Of a stretch of DNA of 21,077 bases, positions 1-9,334 are shown in pieces (position 1 is the first letter of the stretch; each line of letters begins with the position of its first letter). The position numbers were made by a program, and so were the translations under genes. Under the pieces are notes generated by a model. That model saw only the letters and a list, made by a program, of their open reading frames with translations. It was not told where the DNA came from and ran no database searches. This stretch comes from Albidovulum sp. (GTDB lineage Bacteria; Pseudomonadota; Alphaproteobacteria; Rhodobacterales; Rhodobacteraceae), in NCBI GenBank assembly GCA_020637635.1, contig JACKKB010000016.1:1-21077 (forward strand). Direction: 5' to 3'.

Positions 1-935
1 GCCGCATAGTCGCGCAGGGCAGTCTCGTGCGCCGCGACGTTCTGCATGCCGAGCGCCATGAGATAGTCGAGCGCGACGCCCATGCCGATCTGCTGGACGA
101 TCCCGGGGGTGCCGGCCTCGAACCGCATCGGCGGGTCGTTATAGCTTACCGAGTCGCGCGTCACCTCGCGGATCATGTCGCCGCCACCGAGGAAGGGGCG
201 CATCTCTTCCATCCGCGCCTTGGCGATCCAGATCGCGCCCGACCCCGAGGGACCGTAGAGCTTGTGCCCGGTGATGGCGTAGAAGTCGCAGCCGATGTCG
301 CGCACCGAGACCGGCCCGTGGACCGCCCCCTGGGAGCCGTCGACGAGCACCGGCACACCCTTCGCGCGCGCCCCCCGGCAGATCGCGGCGACATCGACGC
401 GGGTGCCGGTCACGTTCGACATCTGGGTGACGGCCAGAAGCCGCGTCCGCGGACCGATCGCGTCGAGCATCTTCTGCGGATCGAGCGCCCCGTCCGGCTC
501 CGGCGCAACCCATTTCAGGACCACGCCCTGACGTTCGCGCAGGAAGTGCCAGGGCACGATGTTGGCATGGTGTTCGAGCAGGCTGAGCACGATCTCGTCG
601 CCGGGCCGAAGCCGCGGCGCCGCCCAGGCGTATGAGACGAGGTTGATCCCCTCGGTCGTCCCCGTCGTGAAGACGATCTCTTCGGGGTCGGGGGCGTCGA
701 GAAACCGCGCGACGATCCCGCGCACGCCCTCATAGCGATCCGTCGCAAGGTTGGAAAGATAGTGCAAGCCACGGTGGACGTTGGCATATTCATCTTCGTA
801 CATGCGCGTCATCGCGTCAATTACCACCCGCGGCTTCTGTGCCGAGGCGCCGTTGTCGAGATAGACGAGCGGCCGCCCGTTCACCTTGCGCGACAGGATC
901 GGAAAATCGGCGCGGATCTTGGCGACGTCATACAT
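1..935 (-). CDS. sufS: SufS, group II cysteine desulfurase (3' end outside window)
   Basis: This is a PLP enzyme that takes sulfur from L-cysteine as a persulfide and feeds it to the SufBCD scaffold in the cytoplasm. The visible 311 codons begin MYDVAKIRADFP and include the PLP-aspartate region VDGSQGAVHGP and the Schiff-base lysine in TGHKLYGPSG (Lys about 225, close to the position in E. coli SufS). The EHHANIVPW segment typical of SufS is also present. The catalytic cysteine lies near residue 360 in the family and falls beyond the left edge. The ATG at 935 sits three bases after the stop of the upstream YIP1-like gene, so it is the distal visible gene of the suf operon. One small oddity is MSNVTGT where the family usually has MSNVLGT. 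It differs from the second desulfurase in this operon, which is shorter and of the IscS/NifS type. Confidence 0.95.
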   Translation of the reverse strand, partial: MYDVAKIRADFPILSRKVNGRPLVYLDNGASAQKPRVVIDAMTRMYEDEYANVHRGLHYLSNLATDRYEGVRGIVARFLDAPDPEEIVFTTGTTEGINLVSYAWAAPRLRPGDEIVLSLLEHHANIVPWHFLRERQGVVLKWVAPEPDGALDPQKMLDAIGPRTRLLAVTQMSNVTGTRVDVAAICRGARAKGVPVLVDGSQGAVHGPVSVRDIGCDFYAITGHKLYGPSGSGAIWIAKARMEEMRPFLGGGDMIREVTRDSVSYNDPPMRFEAGTPGIVQQIGMGVALDYLMALGMQNVAAHETALRDYA

Positions 936-938
936 GGC

Positions 939-1529
939 TCAGAACTCGCTGGGGGGCACGAAGCCGAGAAGGACAAGCAGGAAGGAAAGCCCGACCACGG
1001 ACATGACCATGACCAGAAGCGTGCCGGCCGCAACCTTGCCGAGATGGTGAAACCCGTGCAGTTCGGCCGCAGCGTTCACCAGAAGCCAGAAGAAGAGCGC
1101 AAGCCCCAGGCCTGCCGCCGCGAGCGCGAGGGACGGCGCGACGATCAGCACCAGGATCTGCGCCAGCTGCACCAGGAGGAGCAGCGCCTCGATCCAGACG
1201 ACGAGCAGGAGCGCATCGCCGAACCGGCCCCGGCCGCCGAAGGGCCGGGCGCCGAACGCCAGCCCCGCCGCCACCGCAAGCAGCACCACCGCCTGCGCCG
1301 GCACCCCGGTCACGGGCGAGGAAAGATAGGCCGCAAGCGGCGAGATCGGTTCGTCGGCCGGGAAGAGCAGCACCACGATCTGGGTCAGGATGCCGGTCGC
1401 AACGGCGACGAGCGCGAGGCCGATCCAGCGTGCCTCGGCCGGCGGCGCGAGATCGAGAAGCCGGCGCGCCACTTGCCGCGGTGCGGTGAAGCTCTGCTCG
1501 AGGAGCATGCGCAGGGGCAGTCCGGTCAT
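939..1529 (-). CDS. YIP1-family membrane protein (second of a tandem pair)
   Basis: This 196-residue protein is predicted to be integral to the inner membrane. After a short N-terminus (MTGLPLRMLLEQSFTAPRQV, a typical Yip1 entry) it has about five hydrophobic stretches, near residues 35-56, 75-95, 103-130, 133-150 and 165-190. The acidic-proline PADEPISPL loop lies between the first two. No catalytic motif is visible. The start ATG at 1529 overlaps the stop of the preceding YIP1-like gene (ATGA), and sufS starts three bases after its stop. It is therefore embedded in the suf operon, between sufD and sufS. YIP1-like proteins next to sufD/sufS are, as far as I recall, common in Rhodobacteraceae, but no function is established. 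A role linking Suf assembly to the membrane is only inference. I am fairly sure it is a gene and less sure of the family. Confidence 0.85.
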   Translation of the reverse strand: MTGLPLRMLLEQSFTAPRQVARRLLDLAPPAEARWIGLALVAVATGILTQIVVLLFPADEPISPLAAYLSSPVTGVPAQAVVLLAVAAGLAFGARPFGGRGRFGDALLLVVWIEALLLLVQLAQILVLIVAPSLALAAAGLGLALFFWLLVNAAAELHGFHHLGKVAAGTLLVMVMSVVGLSFLLVLLGFVPPSEF

Positions 1530-2014
1530 GCCACGGCTCCGCGTTCGGAGGCCAGAAGGCCCGAGATCCAGATCCAGAGAAAGGCGGCGAAGACCAGCAC
1601 ACCGAAGAGGGTGACGCCCGGCCCGGCGCCGAGAAAGCCCGAGACGATCCCGTGCAGGAGCATGAGCGGCGCCGCCGCGAGGAAGGCCCAGAAGAGCGCG
1701 AGCCGCGCGCCGTAGCCGCTGCCATGGCCTCCGAGGGCCCGCGCCACGATGCGCGAGAGACCGGCGACGAGGTAGAACGCCGGCAAAAGCGCGAGCGTGG
1801 CCAGGAAGGCCGCCATCGCCCGCTGCACGAGCGGCTGCGCCGGGTCGAGATGCGCCGCCCGCGACAGAGCCGGCCAGCGGGCGACGAAGGCCAGCACGAG
1901 CCCGGCAAGGAGATAGCCGAGCGCGCGGGTCTCGTCCGCCCCCTCGCCGAGCATCCGCCGCAGCACCCTGCCCGGCCCGCGATAGGTCGCGAGGATCTCG
2001 TCGCTGACGGCCAT
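1526..2014 (-). CDS. YIP1-family membrane protein (first of a tandem pair)
   Basis: This 162-residue hydrophobic protein is related in layout to its downstream neighbour. It has a short polar N-terminus (MAVSDEILATYRGPGRVLRRML) followed by about four membrane segments near residues 32-50, 70-92, 108-130 and 134-155. The ATG at 2014 overlaps the sufD stop (TGATG). A GTG three bases upstream (2017) would give an ATGA-like GTGA overlap and one extra residue, so the start is ambiguous by a single codon. Its own stop overlaps the next start (ATGA). The pair may come from an old duplication, since both have the R-x-x-x-R-(R/M)-L motif before the first helix, but the similarity is too low for me to assert it by eye. 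No enzymatic motif is visible. Confidence 0.83.
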   Translation of the reverse strand: MAVSDEILATYRGPGRVLRRMLGEGADETRALGYLLAGLVLAFVARWPALSRAAHLDPAQPLVQRAMAAFLATLALLPAFYLVAGLSRIVARALGGHGSGYGARLALFWAFLAAAPLMLLHGIVSGFLGAGPGVTLFGVLVFAAFLWIWISGLLASERGAVA

Positions 2015-3314
2015 CACCCGGTCCGCCGTGCCAGCCAGTCTTCAAGCCGCCCGGTCACCGCCTCGGCCAGTTCCGGATCCTCGATCTCGGCGATGGCATC
2101 TGCAAGGAAGGACAGCACCAGAAGGGCCGTCGCCTCGGATCGGGGCACCCCGCGCGAGCGCAGGTAGAAGAGTGCCGTCTCGTCGATCGCGCCGGTCGTG
2201 GATCCGTGCGAACATTTCACGTCATCGGCGTAGATCTCGAGCTCGGGCTTGGCGAGGAACTGGCTGTCGTCGTCGAGCAGGAGCGCCTGGCTGATCTGAT
2301 AGCCGTCGGTCTTCTGCGCCCCCGACCGCACCAGGATCTTGCCCTGGAACACCCCCTGTGCGCCGTTCTTCAGCACCTTCTTGAAGACCTGACGGCTTTC
2401 ACATCCGACCGCGCCGTGGTCGACGAAAACGGTATCGTCATGCAGGAAGGGCGCATCCTTTCCGTCGCCGAGCGCGGCGCCCGCGACATGGGCCACCGCC
2501 CCGTCGCCGGCGATGCGGATGACCGCCTCGTTGCGGGTGAGCCGGCCGTTCGCGGTCAGCGTGAAGGACTTCATCAGCGCCCCTTCGGCGAGGCGGGCGA
2601 ACAGATGCGTGACCAGCACGCGGTCGAAGGCGCGCCCCTGGGGCCGGATATGGTGGAACCGGGCGCCGGCACCGATATCGACCTCGGTCACGACATTGCC
2701 GCGCGCGCCCGGCGTTCCGGTCTCAAGCAGCGTGAGCTCTGCCCCCGGTTCGAGCCGGATCACGTGATGCAGCATCACGTCGGACATCTCGCTGCTCTGC
2801 CGGTAGGAGATATGCAGCGGACGCGCGGGCCGGCCGCTGACACTGATCAGGACGCCTTCGCCCGCCGCCGCGGTATTCAGCGCCGCGAGCGGCCGCGGCA
2901 CGGGGTCGTGCGACGCGGCCTCGAGCGTGCCGTAGAGCGCCTTGGCCCAATGGATGTCGAGCCCCTCGGCCCCGGACAGAAGGGCGATCTCGGCCCCGGC
3001 CAGCGCCGGATCGTCCGAGGCCGCGGCATCGAAGACGCCGTCGACGAAGACGAGCCGGACCTTGTCGCGCCCCTCGAAGATCGGCCGGTCGACGCGAAAG
3101 GCCGCAGCCCCCTCTGGATGGGCCGCGTTCAGCGCCGCGGGATCGGTCCAGCGCCAGTATTCGTCGCGCCGCCCCGGCAGTCCCATGGCGCGGACCCGCG
3201 CGATCGCCTCGGCCCTTGCCGCAGCGGTAAATCCGCCCCTCGGCAGCACCAGATCCGCAAGCCGGGCGGCGGTCGCCGCCTCGCGCGCGGCCGCGTTCGG
3301 TTTCGGCGCCGCCA

Positions 3315-3315
<1 letters not shown>
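2014..3315 (-). CDS. sufD: SufD, Fe-S cluster assembly scaffold subunit
   Basis: This 433-residue subunit of the SufBC2D scaffold pairs with SufB and two SufC ATPases to build Fe-S clusters. The N-terminal helical part ends at the SufD hallmark GRRDEYWRWTDP. The centre is the right-handed beta-helix typical of SufB and SufD. The C-terminus carries EIYADDVKCSHGSTTGAID, whose histidine (about residue 370) corresponds to the E. coli His360 implicated in cluster formation at the SufB-SufD interface. LFYLRSRG follows. The start ATG at 3315 overlaps the sufC stop as TGATG, which fixes it against the much longer open frame that runs upstream through sufC. Downstream it is coupled to the first YIP1-like gene. 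Confidence 0.97.
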
Positions 3316-4070
<755 letters not shown>

Positions 4071-4122
4071 GGCCACCTCGTTCAAACGCATCGGGCGGCC
4101 AGCGGGCACAGGGCCCGGGCCG

Positions 4123-4138
4123 CCATTTCGGGAAATGG
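4123..4138. repeat. Inverted repeat between the 175-aa membrane protein gene and sufC
   Basis: The arms CCATTTC and GAAATGG are perfectly complementary across a GG centre. A second pair, GGCGGCC and GGCCGCC, flanks about 4094-4124 just beside it. They sit in the 76-nt spacer before sufC. Possible roles are an RNA processing or stabilising stem, or an operator. No T-run follows, so a classical terminator is unlikely. Confidence 0.4.
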
Positions 4139-4146
4139 GGTTGGGA

Positions 4147-4674
4147 TCAGTTGTAGGAGATGCGGTAGTCCCGGCCCTCTTCGGCCATCGCGGCCGCGTA
4201 GTCGGGCGAGAACATCTGCGCCCAGAGACCGGGCGCGTTCGAGGCGACGGCGGCCTCGCTGTAGTGCATGAAGATGCAGCCGAGAACCAGGGCCGGCATC
4301 CGCGCCCGCGTCGACAGGTGCAGCATCGCGGCAAGCAGCAGCGCCACGATGAGCGCGCAGAGCAGCATCCCGCGCGAGCCGAGCGCATAGAAGGATTCCG
4401 GCAGACCCTCGATCTGCGACAGCTTGAAGTAGATGAGCCGGCCCGCGAAGACGGCGATCATGCCGCTCAGGAAGGCCACGACGATCATCACCTTGTCGAG
4501 GAAGGTCCGCTTGCGGCGCTTGGTGCGCATCTGCTGGAACTTGTCGCCAAAGCGTTTTTCGTAGGCAAGCTGGGTCGCCTTCCCGATCACGTCGGGATGT
4601 TCGAACTGCTTGCCGGAACTGATCCGGCTCAGCCGTTCCTGAAACACCGCCTTTTGGTCGAGCACCGCAGCCAT
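4147..4674 (-). CDS. Three-helix membrane protein of unknown function in the suf operon
   Basis: I do not recognise a named family for this 175-residue protein. The first 58 residues are polar and basic (ending QQMRTKRRKRTFLDK). Three hydrophobic segments follow at about 60-83, 102-120 and 125-145. The C-terminal tail contains aromatic and acidic residues (MFSPDYAAAMAEEGRDYRISYN minus its last part). The positive patch just before the first helix suggests that the N-terminus stays in the cytoplasm. The ATG at 4674 has AGGGG some nine bases upstream. It is preceded by a 213-nt gap, so it may open a second transcription unit that also reads sufC, sufD, the YIP1 pair and sufS. It is followed by sufC after 76 nt. 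Position suggests a link to Suf assembly, but the sequence does not show what it does. Confidence 0.85.
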   Translation of the reverse strand: MAAVLDQKAVFQERLSRISSGKQFEHPDVIGKATQLAYEKRFGDKFQQMRTKRRKRTFLDKVMIVVAFLSGMIAVFAGRLIYFKLSQIEGLPESFYALGSRGMLLCALIVALLLAAMLHLSTRARMPALVLGCIFMHYSEAAVASNAPGLWAQMFSPDYAAAMAEEGRDYRISYN

Positions 4675-4887
4675 CGGTCAGAACCCCTGTCTTCACCAAC
4701 GCCAGTCTCTTACCATTCCGAGTTGGGCGGAATTGTGGAGCGAACCCGGCAATATTGGTGAAGATCGGGCCAGGCCGCGGTTTCGGGCCATGACGCTGCG
4801 TCACATCGCCAAAGCACACGAAAGGTCCGGCCTGAAGGCTCGTTACGACGCACGACGCCCCGAAGTGTTTTGTATCCTGATACATTC
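4675..4887. promoter_or_regulatory. 213-nt gap inside the suf operon with three short inverted repeats
   Basis: This is the only long non-coding interval in the minus-strand operon. It contains TGTATC-CT-GATACA (4871-4884), the perfect odd palindrome TGACGC-T-GCGTCA (4791-4803), and ATTCCG-N7-CGGAAT (4715-4733). I see no convincing -35/-10 pair. An open frame crosses it on the minus strand (from 4891) but has no recognisable protein character. The interval could hold an internal promoter with operators serving the sufC-sufD-sufS half, or be the scar of an insertion of the two upstream genes. Confidence 0.4.
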
Positions 4888-5199
4888 TCAACTCAGCGCC
4901 AGGGCTGTTCCCGAAGCAGAAACCATAAGCACGGCGCTGGCCCCCTCATGGGCGAGGTCGACCCCGGCGAAGGCTCTGGCGCCGAGCGCGGCCGCGCGCG
5001 CTTCCCTCTCCGCGAGAGCGGTTTCGCGGGCCCGGGCCAGGTCCCGTTCGCGGGCCGCGGAACGCCCGCCGAAGATGTCGCGACTCCCGGCGAGGATATC
5101 ACCGGTGATCTTCGCCCCGAGAATCGCCGCGCCGGTGACGAGGCCCCGGCAGGCAGCGATCGCGCGCCCCTCGACGCTCGGCGTGGAGGTCACGATCAT
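4888..5199 (-). CDS. YbjQ/UPF0145-like small protein (putative heavy-metal-binding domain)
   Basis: This 103-residue protein matches, from memory, the layout of E. coli YbjQ: an opening TSTPSVEGR, then GLVTGAAILGAKITGDI, then the hallmark RDIFGGRSAARERDLARARE, then ARALGA-type AAALGARAFAGVDL, and an ending of LMVSASGTAL. The family forms small oligomeric assemblies and is annotated as a possible heavy-metal-binding domain, but its function is not established. The usual cysteine ligands of metal-binding proteins are absent, with only one Cys visible (AACRGL). Its ATG at 5199 overlaps the stop of the FkbM methyltransferase (ATGA). It is the last gene before the 213-nt gap. The gene itself is secure. 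Its role in an iron-sulfur operon is unknown. Confidence 0.88.
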   Translation of the reverse strand: MIVTSTPSVEGRAIAACRGLVTGAAILGAKITGDILAGSRDIFGGRSAARERDLARARETALAEREARAAALGARAFAGVDLAHEGASAVLMVSASGTALALS

Positions 5200-5989
5200 T
5201 GGCCGCTCTCCCCGGGCAGCAAGAGATAATTGCGGTTCGTCACGTAGCGCTTGATCGTCTCCGCCACCCGGTAGCCCATCCGCGCCCGCCAGGTCTGGAA
5301 ATCCGCCTCGTTCGTCTTGTCGACCTCGATCAGCATCGCCGGGCGCGCGCGGCCGATGGTTTCCCGAAGCCCGCCGAGGGCCTTCATCTCCATCCCCTCG
5401 ACGTCGATCTTGATGAAATCCGGGGCAGTGCCCGCAAGGGCGGTATCGCCCCGGATGACGGCGATGTCGCCGCCGCCGGCCACCATGCGTGCATTGCCGA
5501 GGTTCTTCTCCCGCTCGGTCATCGCAAAGCCGCCCGCCTCGGTATCGGAAAGCCCGACACCGATGTGGTCGAGCACGAAGCGGTCGACGAGCGCGTTGAC
5601 GGCGACATTGGCGAAGAGAAGACGGTAGGCCAGCGGATTGGGCTCGAACGGGATCACCCGGGCGGCGCCGAGGAAAAGCGCCGCATAGAGCCCGTGGTTG
5701 CCGACATTGGCCCCGATGTCGACGAAGGTGCCACCCTGCGGAAACCGCGCGGCGATGAGCGCCAGTTCCTCGGGCTCGTAGAAGGCGCCGTGACGATGCG
5801 CGCGCTGGATCGGGTCGCGCCGCTTGTCGGTGACGAAGCTGACCGGACGGTCGCCGATCCGCGCATGGGTGACGGTGACGCCGGCAACGCTCATCGCTGC
5901 GCCCGTCGCAAGGGTCTCGCGCAGCGCGTCGGCGCCGGACACCGCCGGGGCGGGATCCGTCGCGCCCGGCTCTCTCTGCGCCGCTGCCC

Positions 5990-5993
<4 letters not shown>
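5196..5993 (-). CDS. FkbM-family SAM-dependent methyltransferase inside the suf operon
   Basis: This is a 265-residue class I methyltransferase fold. The SAM-binding motif FVDIGANVGNHGLYAALF lies at about 90-107, the motif II acidic region VIPFEPNP at about 113-120, and the FkbM hallmark PDFIKIDVEGMEMKALGG at about 191-208. The region VGLSD precedes the last. Family members methylate hydroxyl groups of sugars, glycans or secondary metabolites, and the substrate here cannot be read from sequence. The ATG at 5993 overlaps the sufB stop (ATGA), and the stop overlaps the YbjQ-like start (ATGA). An alternative ATG at residue 34 (5894) would lose the coupling and an Ala/Pro-rich leader. FkbM enzymes are not part of known Suf biochemistry, so the placement is the notable point. 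Confidence 0.93.
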
Positions 5994-7522
<1,529 letters not shown>

Positions 7523-7544
7523 CGCGCGTCCTCCGTTAGTCGTC

Positions 7545-8627
7545 TCAGGCGGCCCGGGCCGCATGCCGATCCGCCGCCGCGATCCATGCCGCCGCGAACC
7601 GTTCGATCTCGTCATCCGTCGTCGCCGGGCCGATCGAGACCCGGATCGCCGAAGCCGCCGAGACGGCATCGTATCCCATCGCCTGCAAGACCCGGCTGGC
7701 ACGCACCTTGCCGCTGGAACAGGCCGAGCCGGCCGAGATCGCAAACCCCGCCAGGTCCATCTGCATGACCTGGGTCTCGCCCTTCCATCCGGGCGTCAGC
7801 AGACAGCTCGTGTTGGGAAGGCGTCGGGCGTCCTTGCCTACACATATGGTGTTCGGCGCCGCCGCCGCAATGCGCGCCTCGAACCCATCGCGTCGCTCGG
7901 CGACCGCATCCCAGACGCCCGCGTCCAGCTCGGCCAGCGCCGCCCGCGCGGCCGCCCCGAACCCCGCGATCCCGACCACATTCTCGGTTCCCGACCGCCG
8001 CCCCATCTCCTGCCCGCCGCCCGTCTGCAGCGCGGCAATCTCCGCCCCGTCGCGCACGATCAGCGCGCCCACGCCCTTGGGGCCGCCGATCTTGTGGGCC
8101 GAAAGCAGGGCGAAATCCGCCCCCGACCAGCCAAAGGCGAACGGCACCCGCCCGACTGCCTGCGTCACATCCAGCAAGAGCCTCTGCGCCCGCGCGCGCC
8201 CGAACACCCACTGCCCGTCGTCCTTCTCCGGCAGCGGGCTCACGATCCCGGTCTCGCCATTGGCCAGCCCCATGGCCAGCGTATGGCCCGGCCCCTCCGG
8301 CCGCGCGACCCGGTCCACGATGCGCGCATGCGACCAGAGCGCGTCGTGCGCCGTCTCCTCGACCAGAAGACCGTGGCCCTCGGGGCACGCTCCCAGCACC
8401 CCCGCCGCCTCGGTCGCGCCCGAGGTGAAGACCACCTCGCGCGACAGGCAGCCGACAAGCGCCGCAACATCCTCGCGCGCCCTCTCGACGAGCGCCCGCG
8501 CGGCGCGCCCCTCGGCGTGGACCGAGGACGGATTGCCGACGGCATCGAAGGCCGCAAGCATCGCCGCCCGCGCCTCGGCCCGCAGGGGTGCCGTCGCATT
8601 CCAGTCGAGATAGACCCGCGTGCTCAC
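7545..8627 (-). CDS. IscS/NifS-like class V cysteine desulfurase
   Basis: This 360-residue PLP enzyme is short compared with the roughly 400 residues of IscS. It opens with VYLDWNATAPLR (family: YLDNAATTPV). The PLP-binding lysine is in LLSAHKIGGPKGVG (Lys179), GTENVVGIAGFG follows, and the active-site loop SAGSACSSGKV carries the catalytic cysteine (about Cys303). The best start is the GTG at 8627, giving MSTRVYLDWN. An in-frame ATG at 8690 would add 21 low-complexity residues that encode part of a hairpin and is unlikely. It probably provides persulfide sulfur alongside the distal SufS. Two desulfurases of different groups in one operon imply either redundancy or supply to different acceptors. 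I avoid a gene symbol because the iscS/nifS distinction cannot be settled by eye. Confidence 0.93.
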   Translation of the reverse strand: MSTRVYLDWNATAPLRAEARAAMLAAFDAVGNPSSVHAEGRAARALVERAREDVAALVGCLSREVVFTSGATEAAGVLGACPEGHGLLVEETAHDALWSHARIVDRVARPEGPGHTLAMGLANGETGIVSPLPEKDDGQWVFGRARAQRLLLDVTQAVGRVPFAFGWSGADFALLSAHKIGGPKGVGALIVRDGAEIAALQTGGGQEMGRRSGTENVVGIAGFGAAARAALAELDAGVWDAVAERRDGFEARIAAAAPNTICVGKDARRLPNTSCLLTPGWKGETQVMQMDLAGFAISAGSACSSGKVRASRVLQAMGYDAVSAASAIRVSIGPATTDDEIERFAAAWIAAADRHAARAA

Positions 8628-8647
8628 GCCCGCCCCTTCGCCTGTTT

Positions 8648-8690
8648 CCAAATATCCCCGCCGGAGGCATGGCCGGCCCCGGCCGGCCAT
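8648..8690 (-). repeat. Strong hairpin plus a CCTCCGGCGGGG-ATATTT element between iscR and the desulfurase
   Basis: The arms ATGGCCGGCC (8669-8678) and GGCCGGCCAT (8681-8690) are perfect complements across a 2-base centre. On the transcribed (minus) strand they are followed by GCCTCCGGCGGGGATATTTGG (8648-8668 minus the final base). From memory, this type of element recurs in intergenic DNA of Rhodobacteraceae. It lies in the 79-nt spacer after iscR. It could act as a partial terminator or processing site that lowers transcript of the genes after iscR. No run of T follows the large stem. Confidence 0.5.
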
Positions 8691-8706
8691 CCCGTCAATG
8701 CCGCGC

Positions 8707-9165
8707 TCATTCGTCCACCAGATGAAAGAGTGCCGGCACCGCCGGACAGGGCTTCAGCGCATTTCCGATCACGTCGCCAAGCGTGGTCTGGTGCAGGAAC
8801 ACGTAGACATGCGCCGAAAGCCCCTCCCAGAGCCGGTTGGTCATCGACTGCGCCCGGCTGCCCGAGACCCCGCCCGAGGCACCGGCGCCGGTATGCAGCG
8901 CGCTCACGGTCTCGTCGACCGCGTTCAGAACGTCGCTGATCCTGATCTCCCGCGGATCGCAGGCCAGCTTGTAGCCGCCGCCCGGCCCGCGCACGGATTC
9001 GACGAGCCCCGCGCGCCGCAGCCGCACGAAGAGCTGCTCGAGATAGGGCAGCGAGATGTCCTGCCGCTTGGCGATGGCCGCGAGCGAGGTCAGCTGGTCC
9101 GCGTTCGCCGTGGCGAGATCGGCCAGTGCAACCATCGCATATCGCCCTTTTGTCGAGAGTTTCAT
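8707..9165 (-). CDS. iscR: IscR, Rrf2-family iron-sulfur regulator lacking the classical cysteine ligands
   Basis: This 152-residue winged-helix regulator heads the suf operon. The N-terminus MKLSTKGRYAMVALADLA, the recognition region ISLPYLEQLFVRLRRAGLVESVRGPGGGY, and ISDVLNAVDETV are all typical of IscR. The cluster-binding loop is not: where E. coli IscR has Cys92, Cys98, Cys104 and His107, this protein reads LHTGAGASGGVSGSRAQSM with no cysteine. The only cysteines are at about 69 (KLACDP) and 140 (LKPCPAVP). IscR of Rhodobacter sphaeroides has, as I recall, been reported to lack the same cysteines yet still bind a cluster. The start at 9165 is chosen because MKLSTKGRYA is the family start. 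An ATG at 9186 would add seven residues and has no ribosome-binding site. Confidence 0.95.
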   Translation of the reverse strand: MKLSTKGRYAMVALADLATANADQLTSLAAIAKRQDISLPYLEQLFVRLRRAGLVESVRGPGGGYKLACDPREIRISDVLNAVDETVSALHTGAGASGGVSGSRAQSMTNRLWEGLSAHVYVFLHQTTLGDVIGNALKPCPAVPALFHLVDE

Positions 9166-9244
9166 GGCTTGAACCTGCAAAAACATTGACGCCGGACGGA
9201 AGGCCGCTTAACTCCTCAGCGACCGGCAGCCGGCCGAGCCGGCA

Positions 9245-9261
9245 TTTAGAACAGTTCTAGG
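9245..9261. promoter_or_regulatory. Irr/ICE-like iron-responsive operator
   Basis: TTTAGAACAGTTCTAGG contains the perfect palindrome TAGAAC-A-GTTCTA (9247-9259). It matches the Irr iron-control element as I remember it (about TTTARAA-N3-TTYTAAA) at 15 of 17 positions, failing only at the last two bases. It overlaps the -10 box of the iscR promoter. It also lies about 75 nt upstream of the divergent hydrolase gene, so one site could control both directions. Confidence 0.65.
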
Positions 9262-9282
9262 GTGCCTGAGCAAAATCGTCAA
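9254..9282 (-). promoter_or_regulatory. Predicted sigma-70-like promoter of the iscR-suf operon
   Basis: On the minus strand, TTGACG (9282-9277) and TAGAAC (9259-9254) are separated by exactly 17 nt. The expected start is near 9247, giving a leader of about 80 nt. The leader begins with the hairpin GCCGGC-CGA-GCCGGC (9229-9243 on the plus strand). The -10 is embedded in the ICE-like palindrome, a placement expected for repression. The prediction is by eye. Confidence 0.55.
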
Positions 9283-9334
9283 GAATGGCCGTGCGCGGCG
9301 TGACGACGGCGGCGCTCCAAAAAGAGAAAAGACG

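Noticed and set aside
4082..4891. Minus-strand frame of 269 codons crossing the gap and the membrane-protein gene
   Set aside because: Only the first 70 residues fall in the gap and show no protein-like character. The rest is out-of-frame reading of the 175-aa gene.
9166..9186. Upstream ATG giving IscR seven extra residues
   Set aside because: There is no ribosome-binding site, and the family begins at MKLSTKGRYA (9165).
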